From Bacillus sp. OV166 (GTDB lineage: Bacteria; Bacillota; Bacilli; Bacillales; Cytobacillaceae), in the NCBI RefSeq assembly GCF_900177675.1, contig NZ_FXWM01000001.1, forward strand, positions 1,559,001 through 1,623,000: a DNA stretch of 64,000 nt, written 5' to 3'. Under the pieces are notes generated by a model that searched no databases, was not told the origin of the DNA, and saw nothing but the letters and a program-made list of their open reading frames with translations. The stretch's first letter is position 1; the number at the start of each line of letters is the position of its first letter. Of this stretch, positions 42,776 through 52,800 are shown one piece after another. A program made the translations under genes and the position numbers.

Positions 42776-43351
42776 TTGAAGCATCCTCAAATCGAAGAAT
42801 ATGAGATAAATACGTGGACGATGTTTGTAGAACCGGTGACATATGGAGGGAAAATTTATTCACGTGCAGTAGAATTAGAAGATGAATTCTTGTCACCCTT
42901 TAAGCCATTGGATATCATCAAAAAAGGCTGCGTTTATTTTGGTGTTGATTACGAAAGCAGGAAAAAGGGAACAAGACAACTAATTGGCTATACTCGAAAA
43001 ATCCCAATTGTTATTGAACCAATTAACCACATCTATTTTTTTCCTACCGTATCGCCGCTAACTCCTGAGTGTATATGGATTTCACTTGAGCATGTGGAGT
43101 GTTATCGTCGCGTATCCTCTAAGAAAACGATGATTATTTTCCGCAATAAGCAATCTCACATTTTTCCAGTTCCAATTGGTACAATTGAGGGGCAAATGTT
43201 AAGAACCTCATTACTAAAAACAAAACTTTTGCAAAGAATAGAAAGTAATGGGAGAAAGTTATTTTATCAGCCTAACGGGCCCCAATCGTTAAATGCCTTA
43301 GAAAGATCCCGTGAATATGATGCTGATTCCCATTCAAAAGACCCGAAATAA
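42776..43351 (+). CDS. comK: ComK, competence transcription factor
   Basis: A 191-residue ComK homologue (192 in B. subtilis). Conserved patches are LDIIKKGCVYFGVDYESRKK, IEPINHIYFFPTVSPLTPEC and WISLEHVE. ComK activates DNA-uptake genes by binding pairs of AAAA-N5-TTTT boxes. Starts are all non-ATG: TTG 42776 lies 9 bases after AAGGAG and is preferred; TTG 42767 directly abuts that site. A TTG start would lower translation of a protein known to be tightly limited. No canonical ComK box was found just upstream. Presence of an intact gene implies, but does not prove, a competence pathway. Confidence 0.88.
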   Translation: MKHPQIEEYEINTWTMFVEPVTYGGKIYSRAVELEDEFLSPFKPLDIIKKGCVYFGVDYESRKKGTRQLIGYTRKIPIVIEPINHIYFFPTVSPLTPECIWISLEHVECYRRVSSKKTMIIFRNKQSHIFPVPIGTIEGQMLRTSLLKTKLLQRIESNGRKLFYQPNGPQSLNALERSREYDADSHSKDPK

Positions 43352-43371
43352 AGGGTTGAATTTTCTTAACT

Positions 43372-43737
43372 TTAACGGGACAGATGTTTTTTTAATAAAT
43401 AGGCCTCCATTAATTCTTGGACTTTGTTGCGGATTCTTGGATTAAAGTAATTATGATTTTCTTCATAGCCTTTATAAATAAACCTGTACAACGTAAAAGC
43501 ATCGTCCCGTTTTGTTTCAATCACCTGAAGCTTATTCTTTTTCATATATAGTTTTACCTCAGCAAGTTCCCTTTGGATCTCCTTCATCGTTTCCTCAATC
43601 AAATCCAAATATGGTTGTTTTAATTTAAACGGGCTATTTGCAACTACAGTTAAATCCCTGTTTAAGATAATTAGAACCATTGGTAAATACATAGCCTTTT
43701 CCATTATGTCTCGATCATCCTCGGGGATTCTGGTCAT
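43372..43737 (-). CDS. yhjD: YhjD family protein
   Basis: A 121-residue protein matching B. subtilis YhjD: MTRIPEDDRDIMEKAMYLPM at the start and a strongly helical, charged remainder ending KKHLSR. The function is not known. ATG 43737 gives the usual start; GTG 43749 is in frame but lies almost on the AAAGGT site. It converges on comK with 20 bases between the stops and no clear terminator. Confidence 0.82.
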   Translation of the reverse strand: MTRIPEDDRDIMEKAMYLPMVLIILNRDLTVVANSPFKLKQPYLDLIEETMKEIQRELAEVKLYMKKNKLQVIETKRDDAFTLYRFIYKGYEENHNYFNPRIRNKVQELMEAYLLKKHLSR

Positions 43738-43830
43738 TTTTCCAGTCACACCTTTCTATATTAAACGAACAAATGTTCTTCTTTATTTTACAAAAAAGAA
43801 CCGTCAAAAGCAATAGGACTTTCCATTTAC

Positions 43831-43860
43831 AAAAACTCGTCATTGGGCGAGTTTTATTTA
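43831..43860. terminator. Hairpin between yhjD and the LCP gene
   Basis: AAAACTCG and CGAGTTTT pair around an 8-base loop with a T-rich plus-strand tail. It might stop read-through from comK; no gene on the plus strand ends just before it. Confidence 0.5.
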
Positions 43861-44008
43861 TTGAAATGTTTAGTTGATATATGAGAAAGTTTTTATTAAT
43901 AGAAGGATATCTGATAGGGGAAAATGAATTAAATGAAGAAACCCTGAAAAAGAAAAAACAGTTATAAATTTAGAAGAATAAAAAACCTGGATGAATAGGT
44001 GATAAACA

Positions 44009-44944
44009 ATGAGATCTGATAAATATCAAACCAAGAAAAAGAGAAGATGGCCATCCGTTTTACTTGTCTTCTTACTGATAATAGGTGCAGGGGCAGGTTA
44101 TGCTTATTATCAATACAAGCAGGGCGTTAACCAATCATTAAAAAAAATGAATAACAAAGCATCTAATGTTGTCTATGATTTCGAAGGAAAAAAGGATCAG
44201 TATGGGGGGACAAATATCCTCGTTCTTGGTAGTGATGCTAGAGGAAAGGAAAAATCTCGGGCAGATACAATCATGATTGTTCATTATAATGAAGACAAAG
44301 GAACATTTAAACTAACTTCTATTATGAGGGACAGTTACCTTGAGATTCCGGGGCATGGAAAGCATAAAGTTAACTCCGCATTCGCACGCGGTGGTCCAGA
44401 ATTAATGAGACAAACTATTAAGCAAAATTTTGATATTGACCTCCAATACTATGTCATTGTGGACTTTCAAGGATTTGTGCAACTAATTGATGAAGCATTT
44501 CCCAATGGTGTAGAAATCGATGTAGAAAAGAAAATGTCAAAAAATATTGATGTCACTTTAGAACCAGGTCTGCAAAAATTAAATGGAGCAGAAATGCTCG
44601 GGTATGTCCGCTACCGTCATGATGCGATTGGTGATTTTGGAAGGGTAGAACGTCAACAAAAAGCGGTTAAGGCCATTGGGGACCAATTGATGGGCCTCCA
44701 AACGATTCCAAAACTCCCGAAGCTAATTGGTGTTGTCACGCCTTATGTGAATACAAATATGAGCACTTCCGACATAACATTTATGGCTAAAGATTTCTTT
44801 TCGAATGATCGAGGAAATATCGATACGTTACGGATTCCTGTTGAAAATAGCTATTCCGATGCTCGAGTCTCAGGGGAGGGAGCCGTATTAGAGATCAATG
44901 TCGAAAAAAATAAAGAGGCACTCCATCAATTTATTACAAAGTAA
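44009..44944 (+). CDS. LCP (LytR-CpsA-Psr) family cell-wall polymer ligase
   Basis: A 311-residue type II membrane protein. A short basic cytoplasmic start (KKKRRW) leads into one membrane helix (about 15-33), then the LCP domain: NILVLGSDARGKEKSRADTI, SIMRDSYLEIPGHGKHKVNSAFARGG and the YVRYRHDAIGDFGRVERQQK motif with the catalytic arginines. LCP proteins transfer teichoic acids or other phosphate-linked polymers to peptidoglycan. TAGGTGA precedes the ATG. Which of the TagT/U/V-like paralogues it equals cannot be told; B. subtilis has none at this locus. Confidence 0.9.
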   Translation: MRSDKYQTKKKRRWPSVLLVFLLIIGAGAGYAYYQYKQGVNQSLKKMNNKASNVVYDFEGKKDQYGGTNILVLGSDARGKEKSRADTIMIVHYNEDKGTFKLTSIMRDSYLEIPGHGKHKVNSAFARGGPELMRQTIKQNFDIDLQYYVIVDFQGFVQLIDEAFPNGVEIDVEKKMSKNIDVTLEPGLQKLNGAEMLGYVRYRHDAIGDFGRVERQQKAVKAIGDQLMGLQTIPKLPKLIGVVTPYVNTNMSTSDITFMAKDFFSNDRGNIDTLRIPVENSYSDARVSGEGAVLEINVEKNKEALHQFITK

Positions 44945-44985
44945 TCATAGGCACAGCTAATTAGTAAAAAATGAGGAGAAACCGG

Positions 44986-45651
44986 ATGGATATTGAATCA
45001 TTAAAAGCATGGTTTACGCTTGAACATATTATGAGTCTTATTCAAGAATACCGAGCCCTTGGACCCATACCAGGCGTATTGCTTATTGTCATTGAAGCAT
45101 TCTTGCCATTTCTCCCATTGTTTTTATTTGTAATGGCTAATGCCAGTGCCTTTGGACTTTGGTTAGGATTTTTGTATTCATGGCTTGGAGCCTGTATCGG
45201 GGCAATGCTCGTATTTTCGCTTATTAGAAGGTATGGGCAAAAAAGGTTATTATCCTTTTTACCTAAGCACCCTCAAGTCCGTAAGCTAATGGACTGGGTA
45301 GATCGTCATGGGTTTGGCCCACTCTTTCTACTGCTTTGTTTTCCATTTACACCCTCGGCAGTTGTTAACATTGTCGCTGGTCTTTCCAAAATTCGATTTT
45401 CCCAATACATGCTGTCCGTGTGTATTGGGAAAATGGTGATGATTTTCACGATTAGTTTTGTTGGCTATGATATTCAGTCATTACTGACGAAGCCTCTTCG
45501 GACTGTTGTAGTATTGCTTGTTATTTTCATTCTTTGGTATGTTGGTAAAAGAATTGAAGGCAGAATGAATAAGGGCACGGAAACTGACCATAATGGTGAA
45601 ATAGATAGAAATTATAAGCAGGAGAAACGGAGGAGCTTTAATGAAGATTGA
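44986..45651 (+). CDS. yhjE: YhjE, TVP38/TMEM64 (DedA-like) membrane protein
   Basis: A 221-residue protein with five to six membrane helices and the SNARE-associated/VTT domain. FLPFLPLFLFVMANASAFG and the motif FPFTPSAVVNIVAGLSKI are typical of the family, whose animal relatives are lipid scramblases. ATG 44986 follows GAGGAG by 7 bases; the frame from 44971 places that site inside the gene. It overlaps sipV by 11 bases. The hydrophilic tail (MNKGTETDHNGEIDRN) is probably cytoplasmic. Confidence 0.88.
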   Translation: MDIESLKAWFTLEHIMSLIQEYRALGPIPGVLLIVIEAFLPFLPLFLFVMANASAFGLWLGFLYSWLGACIGAMLVFSLIRRYGQKRLLSFLPKHPQVRKLMDWVDRHGFGPLFLLLCFPFTPSAVVNIVAGLSKIRFSQYMLSVCIGKMVMIFTISFVGYDIQSLLTKPLRTVVVLLVIFILWYVGKRIEGRMNKGTETDHNGEIDRNYKQEKRRSFNED

Positions 45652-46195
45652 ATGGAAAAAGGAAGGCATGGAATGGGCAAAGGCTTTTGCGATTGGTATC
45701 ATTATTTTTGCTTTTATTCGTACATTTTTCTTTTCAAATTATGTGGTAGAAGGCGAATCGATGATGCCGACGCTGCAGGATGGTAACAAACTGGTAGTCA
45801 ACAAGCTTGGTTATCAAGTCGGGGAATTGAACAGATTTGATGTCATCGTTTTTCATGCCAATGAAAAAGAGGACTTTGTCAAACGTATTATTGGGCTGCC
45901 AGGGGATAAAATTGAATATCGTGATGATCTACTGTATATAAATGGGCACAAGTACGAAGAGCCATTTTTAAATGTTTATAAACAAAAATCACCTGGAATC
46001 AGGATTACTGGAGATTTCAGTTTAAAGGAAATAACCGGTGAAAATATAGTTCCTGATGGAAAATTGTTTGTCCTTGGTGATAATCGATTAGGTAGTTGGG
46101 ACAGCCGCCAATTCGGTTTTATCTCAGCTAGTCAAGTTGTCGGCAAAGTTGATTTACGTTATTGGCCAATAAATGAAATGGACGTCCATTTTTAG
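45641..46195 (+). CDS. sipV: Type I signal peptidase (SipV-like)
   Basis: A 184-residue signal peptidase with one N-terminal membrane anchor (about 13-33). Catalytic Ser 40 is in VEGESMMPT and Lys 81 in DFVKRIIGLPGD; the GDNRLGSWDSRQFG box is complete, so it should be active. It cleaves signal peptides of secreted proteins on the outer side of the membrane. The position directly after yhjE matches SipV of B. subtilis (168 residues). GGAGG lies before the ATG inside the end of yhjE, so the pair is translationally coupled. Confidence 0.9.
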   Translation: MKIEWKKEGMEWAKAFAIGIIIFAFIRTFFFSNYVVEGESMMPTLQDGNKLVVNKLGYQVGELNRFDVIVFHANEKEDFVKRIIGLPGDKIEYRDDLLYINGHKYEEPFLNVYKQKSPGIRITGDFSLKEITGENIVPDGKLFVLGDNRLGSWDSRQFGFISASQVVGKVDLRYWPINEMDVHF

Positions 46196-46216
46196 ATGAA
46201 TAGATTAAGGGAGGAG

Positions 46217-46243
46217 CACGATGATTAAATCGTGTTTTTTTTC
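46217..46243 (+). terminator. Terminator after sipV
   Basis: CACGAT and ATCGTG pair around a five-base loop, followed by eight Ts. Confidence 0.75.
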
Positions 46244-46365
46244 TGTCATAAAATTACCATTTTTGCCTCTAATCTGTGTTATCGCAATACAAACGTTTGT
46301 GCTTGTTTTATGGTAGAATGAGAGATATAAAGTTTATGAGTGGTTGTGGAAAGCGAGGTTTTTAC

Positions 46366-49300
46366 ATGTCATTAAGAATGGTAATCGGTCGGTCAGGAAG
46401 CGGAAAAACAGCTATGTTCCTTGATGAAATAAAGGGGCGGCTTGTGGAAAACCCAGATGGGACACCGATCATTTATATCGTTCCAGAACAGATGACGTTT
46501 TTATCTGAATATCGCTTGGCAACTGACCCGGCAATTAGCGGAATGATTCGTGCCCAAGTTTATAGTTTTTCCCGCTTGGCGTGGCGTATCTTGCAAGAAA
46601 CAGGCGGGATTAGCCGAACACATTTAAGTAGTGTCGGGATAAGTATGTTAATACGCAAAATCATCGATGAGCAAAAGGAACAACTAAAGCTTTTTCAGCG
46701 AGCTGCAGATAAGAATGGTTTTATCCAGAAGCTTGAGCAAATGATAACAGAATTTAAACGTTACTGTATTACGCCAGAGGAGCTAATTCAAGGCTCATCC
46801 TTATCGGGTGAAGATTCCAATGCGTTAAATGATAAACTACAAGATTTAGAAATGATCTATAAAAAGTTTGAGGACGAAGTTTTTGGTAAATATATCGATT
46901 CGGAGGATTACTTTCAACTCCTATCCGAGAAAGTATCCTTCTCTTCATATTTAAAAGATGCAGAAATATATATTGATGGTTTTTATAGTTTTTCACCGCA
47001 GGAATATCAAGTAATGATCGAATTGATGAAACATTGTAAAAACGTTTCAATTGCATTGACGACTGATCACCTCTCGATTGATTCTCCACCGGACGAGCTT
47101 GATCTGTTTCGCTTATCAGGTGAGACTAGTTATTCTCTCTATGATTTAGCTAAAGCTAATGGTATTGAAATCGAGCAGTCTGTTGTTCTAAAAGAACAAA
47201 GAAAATGGACAGAGCCGTCTTTAAGTCATTTTGAAGAAAAATTTGATGCCCGGCCTGCAGTATCATATGTTGGTGAGACAAAAATTAATATTTGCCAAGC
47301 CGTAAACCGTAGAGCTGAGATTGAAGGGATTGCAAGAGAGATTCGCCAATTAGTCAGGACAAAGGGATACCGGTACCGGGATATCGCTTTATTAATTCGA
47401 AATGGCGGGGACTATCATGAGATTGTTGAGCCAGTTTTCGACGATTATCAGATTCCCTATTTTATTGACCAAAAAAGAACGATGCTGAACCATCCATTGA
47501 TCGAATTCATTCGCTCAAGCCTTGAAGTCATTAATTCCTACTGGCGCTATGAGCCGGTGTTCAGAGTGATCAAGACAGAATTGCTATATCCACTACAAGA
47601 AAAGCCGGCAAAAATGCGTGAGAAAATGGATAAACTAGAGAATTATTGTTTAGCTTACGGAATTAACGGAAGTAAATGGACGAAAAAAGAGCGTTGGAGT
47701 TATCGACGCATTCGAGGACTGGAATTAGAGGTAAACTCGCAAACAGATCTAGAAAAAGAAATGGAACAAGAGTTAAATGAATTAAAGCTTATGGTAACTG
47801 CACCCATTTTACGGTTATCAAGACGTTTGAAAAAAGCGGATTCAGGCAGAAAGTTTTGTGAAGCCATCTATTTGCTGCTAGAGGAATTGGATGTCCCAAC
47901 AAAGCTTGAAAAATGGAAAGCAGCTGCCGAAGAAAAAGGTAATCTTGTAAAAATGCGGGAGCATGAACAAGTATGGAATGCTGTGATTGATCTCCTGGAC
48001 CAATATGTTGAAATTCTAGGGGAAGAGCAAGTCACATTAAAGGCGTTTACTGCTGTTTTAGAGTCAGGATTCGAATCCTTACATTTTTCACTTATTCCGC
48101 CGGCACTTGATCAGGTACTGATTGGGGATTTAGAAAAATCAAGGCTAAATGAAATCAAAGTAGAATTCGTAGTTGGCGTCAATGAAGGAATTTTGCCTGC
48201 AAAAATATCTGATGAAGGAATCCTCTCTGATGAAGACAGGGAAATGCTCCTAGCAACAGGTGTTAAAATCGCACCAAGCAGCCGGACACGTTTGCTGGAT
48301 GAAAATTTTCTTGCTTATAAAGCTTTTACAGCACCATCAGAAGCCCTTTATGTTAGTTATCCACTTGCGAATGATGAAGGAAAAGCGTTAATTCCATCTT
48401 CGTATATTAAGAGAATAAAAGATATGTTTCCTGATGCTAATGAGCTATTTTATTTGACAGACCCATCACAAGTTTCGGAGCCCAGTCAACTAGGCTTTAT
48501 TTCAAATTTTACAACGACGTTATCTTTCCTTAATGCGCAGCTTCAATGGAAAAAGCGAGGGTACCCCATTTCAAATTTATGGTGGGATGTATATAACTAT
48601 TACCTTGGAAGTTCGGGAAAGGGCAAAGCTCAGAAAGTGTTATCAAGCCTTTTTTATACAAATTCAGCCGTACAGCTCTCTAAAGATTCAGCGGATGAAT
48701 TATATGGTGAGGCCATTCAAGCCAGTGTTTCTAGAATGGAATTATATAACTCCTGCGCATTTTCTCATTTCGCTCAGCATGGACTAAAGCTTCGTGACCG
48801 GCAAGTGTTTCGTTTGGAGGCTCCGGATATTGGGGAGCTGTTTCATGCGGCATTAAAGCAGATTGCAGATATTGTTAATGAACAAAATCTTTCTTGGGCC
48901 GAGCTGTCGAGGAAACAATGTGAAAACCTTTCTAAGGAAGCGGTCAAGTCATTAGCCCCTAAATTGCAAAACGAAATATTGTTAAGCTCAGAGCGCCATC
49001 ATTATATTAAACGGAAATTGGAGCAAATTATTACACGAGCTTCTGTCGTGTTAAGTGAGCATGCAAAAGTAAGTGGATTCTCACCGATTGGTTTGGAATT
49101 AGGCTTTGGACCCAATGGAAAACTGCCGCCACTAACATTTTCACTGAAAAATGGAAAGAGAATGGAATTGGCCGGAAGAATTGACAGAGTCGATCAGGCA
49201 AAAGCAGAAGACGACAGCGTCTTTTTACGAGTGATTGATTATAAATCAAGTGAAAAGGATGTCAATTTTAGTGAAGTATATTATGGACTTGCTCTGCAAA

Positions 49301-49848
49301 TGTTAACCTACCTTGATATTGTCATGACCCATTCGAATGAATTGGTTGAGATGAAAGCTAGTCCTGCAGGTGTCCTCTATTTTCACGTTCATAATCCATT
49401 CATTAATACAACTAAAATGCTAACGATTGATGAAATTGAAAAGGAAATGATGAAAAAGTTTAAGATGAATGGATTAATGTTAAGCGATCAAAATGTGATC
49501 CGGCTTATGGACCAAACACTTGAATCAGGTGATTCACATATTATTGCCGCAGGAATAAAAAAGGATGGAAATTTATCCAAAAAATCCAAGGTTGCTAGTT
49601 TATCGGAATTTGACGATCTGAAAACGTATGTCCGGAATTTATATCAGAGAACAGGTAACGCCATTATTGATGGTCAAATAGACATTGCTCCTTATAAATT
49701 AAAGGACAAAACACCTTGTACATTTTGTTCTTATAAATCAGTATGTCAATTTGATGAATCAATTGAAACGAATCAATTCCGGGTTCTCACACCCCACTCG
49801 AAGGAAGATGTTTTAGAACTAATTAGGAAGGAGGTACGTCAATCTTGA
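46366..49848 (+). CDS. addB: AddB, helicase-nuclease subunit with Fe-S cluster
   Basis: A 1160-residue AddB (B. subtilis 1166). Walker A GRSGSGKT is at 8-15, but later helicase motifs are degenerate as usual. The four Fe-S cysteines are Cys 797 (NSCAFSH) and the C-terminal trio Cys 1118, 1121 and 1127 (CTFCSYKSVC). The RecB-type nuclease motif VIDYKSSEKD lies between. AddAB resects double-strand breaks up to Chi. ATG 46366 with AGCGAGG upstream is the best start; a frame from 46276 would add 30 residues. It overlaps addA by four bases. Confidence 0.95.
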   Translation: MSLRMVIGRSGSGKTAMFLDEIKGRLVENPDGTPIIYIVPEQMTFLSEYRLATDPAISGMIRAQVYSFSRLAWRILQETGGISRTHLSSVGISMLIRKIIDEQKEQLKLFQRAADKNGFIQKLEQMITEFKRYCITPEELIQGSSLSGEDSNALNDKLQDLEMIYKKFEDEVFGKYIDSEDYFQLLSEKVSFSSYLKDAEIYIDGFYSFSPQEYQVMIELMKHCKNVSIALTTDHLSIDSPPDELDLFRLSGETSYSLYDLAKANGIEIEQSVVLKEQRKWTEPSLSHFEEKFDARPAVSYVGETKINICQAVNRRAEIEGIAREIRQLVRTKGYRYRDIALLIRNGGDYHEIVEPVFDDYQIPYFIDQKRTMLNHPLIEFIRSSLEVINSYWRYEPVFRVIKTELLYPLQEKPAKMREKMDKLENYCLAYGINGSKWTKKERWSYRRIRGLELEVNSQTDLEKEMEQELNELKLMVTAPILRLSRRLKKADSGRKFCEAIYLLLEELDVPTKLEKWKAAAEEKGNLVKMREHEQVWNAVIDLLDQYVEILGEEQVTLKAFTAVLESGFESLHFSLIPPALDQVLIGDLEKSRLNEIKVEFVVGVNEGILPAKISDEGILSDEDREMLLATGVKIAPSSRTRLLDENFLAYKAFTAPSEALYVSYPLANDEGKALIPSSYIKRIKDMFPDANELFYLTDPSQVSEPSQLGFISNFTTTLSFLNAQLQWKKRGYPISNLWWDVYNYYLGSSGKGKAQKVLSSLFYTNSAVQLSKDSADELYGEAIQASVSRMELYNSCAFSHFAQHGLKLRDRQVFRLEAPDIGELFHAALKQIADIVNEQNLSWAELSRKQCENLSKEAVKSLAPKLQNEILLSSERHHYIKRKLEQIITRASVVLSEHAKVSGFSPIGLELGFGPNGKLPPLTFSLKNGKRMELAGRIDRVDQAKAEDDSVFLRVIDYKSSEKDVNFSEVYYGLALQMLTYLDIVMTHSNELVEMKASPAGVLYFHVHNPFINTTKMLTIDEIEKEMMKKFKMNGLMLSDQNVIRLMDQTLESGDSHIIAAGIKKDGNLSKKSKVASLSEFDDLKTYVRNLYQRTGNAIIDGQIDIAPYKLKDKTPCTFCSYKSVCQFDESIETNQFRVLTPHSKEDVLELIRKEVRQS

Positions 49849-52800
49849 ACAATTTCGTCATACCGCCTAAGCCAGAAGACGTGACATGGACAGACGACCA
49901 ATGGAAAGCAATTATGGCAAAGGATCGAGACATCCTAGTTGCTGCAGCAGCAGGTTCGGGAAAAACAGCAGTCCTAGTGGAAAGAATGATCCAAAAAATT
50001 CTCGCAAAAGAAGACCCGATGGATGTCGATGAATTATTGGTGGTGACCTTTACGAACGCATCAGCTGCAGAGATGCGCCATCGGATTGGGGAAGCGTTAG
50101 AAAAAGCCATTGATGAAGACCCGTGGTCGCGGCATTTAAGAAAGCAACTGAGCTTATTAAATAAAGCATCGATTTCAACACTTCATTCCTTTTGTATGGA
50201 AGTGATTCGAAAGTATTATTACTTAATCGATGTCGATCCCGGATTTCGAATTGCCGATGAAACAGAGGCACAATTAATCCGAGATGAAGTGATGGACGAG
50301 TTGTTTGAAGAAGAATACGGGAAAAAAGATAATGAGGCATTCTTCAACTTGGTCGATTCATTCACAAGTGATCGAAGTGATGCCGCATTAATGGATATTG
50401 TTCGATCGATATACGATTTTGCACGCTCTAATCCCTTACCGGACCAATATTTAAAGTCAATCATTCGTATGTATGATGTTTCAGCTATTAATAATCTAGC
50501 CGAACTCTCCTTTATTCAGGCACTTCTTTTTGATATTGAGTTGCAACTAGAAGCTTCCAGAGAAATGATTAAGCGGGGATTAGAAGTAACAAAGCTCCCT
50601 GGCGGACCGGCACCGAGAGCTGAAAACTTTTTAGATGATTTAAAGATGATTGATACTCTTCTTCTTGCCAAGCAGGACTCATGGGAAACTCTATATCAAG
50701 CAATGCAGACCTGGTCTTTTTCACGGGCAAAGCAAGTGAAAGGTGACCACTATGATAAAGAGCTGACAGAAAAGGCCCAAAAACTCCGAGAAAAAGCGAA
50801 GAAAAAAATCCAAGATATCAAAGAAGAGCTATTTACGCGAAAGCCTGAAAGCTTTTTACGTGATATGGATGAGATACGGCCGTTAATAGAAACGCTAGTT
50901 CATATTGTCAAAGAATTTTCTCTGCGGTTTGAAAAGGTAAAAAGAGAAAAAGGGCTTGTAGACTATGCAGATTTAGAGCATTACTGCCTAGCAATTTTGA
51001 CAAAGGAAATCTCAGCAGAGGGAGAATTTCTTCCATCCGAGGCGGCACTCGCTTACCAAAGGCATTTTAAAGAGGTCTATTGCGATGAATATCAAGACAC
51101 AAATATGGTCCAGGAAACGATCCTAAAGCTTGTAACTAAAAAGGATGAGTTAAATGGTAATATGTTTATGGTCGGAGATGTTAAGCAGTCGATTTATCGC
51201 TTTCGTTTGGCTGAGCCGAACCTTTTCTTAGGCAAGTATAATCGCTTTAAAGCCGATGGAGATACTACGGGACTACGTATTGATCTAGCAAGAAATTTCC
51301 GAAGCCGAAAAGAAGTGCTCGATGCAACCAATTATTTATTTAAACAAATTATGGGGATTAAAGTTGGTGAAATCGAATACGATGAGGCGGCAGAATTGCG
51401 TGCTGGCGCACCGTATCCAGACGATGAGCCCTATCCGGTAGAACTTTTGCTTATTGATCAAAATGCACAGGATAATGAGTCGCCTGTAACGGAAGGCGAG
51501 ACAGAGGTGTCAGAACTAGAAGAATTTGATGCTATCGGTCTTGAACAATCCCAACTCGAAGCGAGGATAATTGCTTCTAAAATAAAAGAACTAGTTGCAA
51601 GTGGAGCACCCGTATATACTACAAAAACGAAATCCAATCGGCCACTTATGTATCGGGATACGGTCATCCTGCTCCGTTCAATGACTTGGGCTCCGCAAAT
51701 TATCGAAGAGTTTAAGCAACAAGGGATTCCTATTTATGCTAATCTTTCAACAGGGTATTTTAATGCAACCGAAGTGGCAATTATGATTTCATTACTACGA
51801 GTTATTGATAATCCCTTCCAAGACATACCGCTTGCAGCTGTTTTACGCTCACCCATCGTTGGGTTGAACGAAGAAGAACTATCAATCATCCGCATTCATC
51901 AGAAGCGAGGTTCCTTTTGGGAGGCTGTTACCGCTTTTTGCAAAAGTAAAGAATCCAAAAATACGGCCGAATTTTACCAAAAGCTGCGCCGCTTTTATGA
52001 CTTTCTAGCAGAGTGGCGCGAGGTGGCAAGACAGGGTTCGTTGTCTGAGTTAATTTGGCAGCTCTACCGTGATACCCAGTTTTATGACTTTGTCGGCGGT
52101 TTACCAGGGGGAAAACAACGCCAAGCTAATTTACGGGCATTATATGACAGAGCTAGACAGTACGAACAAACATCGTTCCGTGGACTGTTCAGGTTTCTTC
52201 GTTTTATCGAGAGAATGATTGAAAGAGGGGACGATCTTGGTGCAGCAAGGGCACTTGGTGAGCAAGAAGACGTTGTCCGGATTATGACCATCCATAGTAG
52301 TAAAGGACTTGAATTTCCCGTTGTATTCATGGCGGGAATGGCACGGACTTTTAATATGGCCGATGTTCGGAAACCATATATGCTCGATAAAGAATACGGA
52401 TTTGCATCTAAGTATGTAAATGCGGAAAAAAGGATTTCTTACCCATCCTTACCGCAAATTGCTTTTAAGCGAAAAAAGAAAATGGAGATGCTCGCGGAAG
52501 AAATGCGCGTGTTATATGTGGCGATGACAAGGGCGAAAGAAAAACTTTATTTAACGGCTACGCTTAAAGATGCGCAAAAAAAAATCGACCAATGGAATGA
52601 AGTTTCCTCCCATACAGAATGGTTGTTTAAGGATTATGAGCGGGCAGCAGTTTCAAGCTATATTGACTGGATTGGACCAGCGCTTGTTCGCCATCAGGAA
52701 GCCAATGAACTAAGGCTTAGTAGTACGGGAAATGCCCTTGTTCCTGAGGAAATTACAAGTCATCCTTCTTCATGGAAAATTTCTCTAATAAGTGCAGAAG

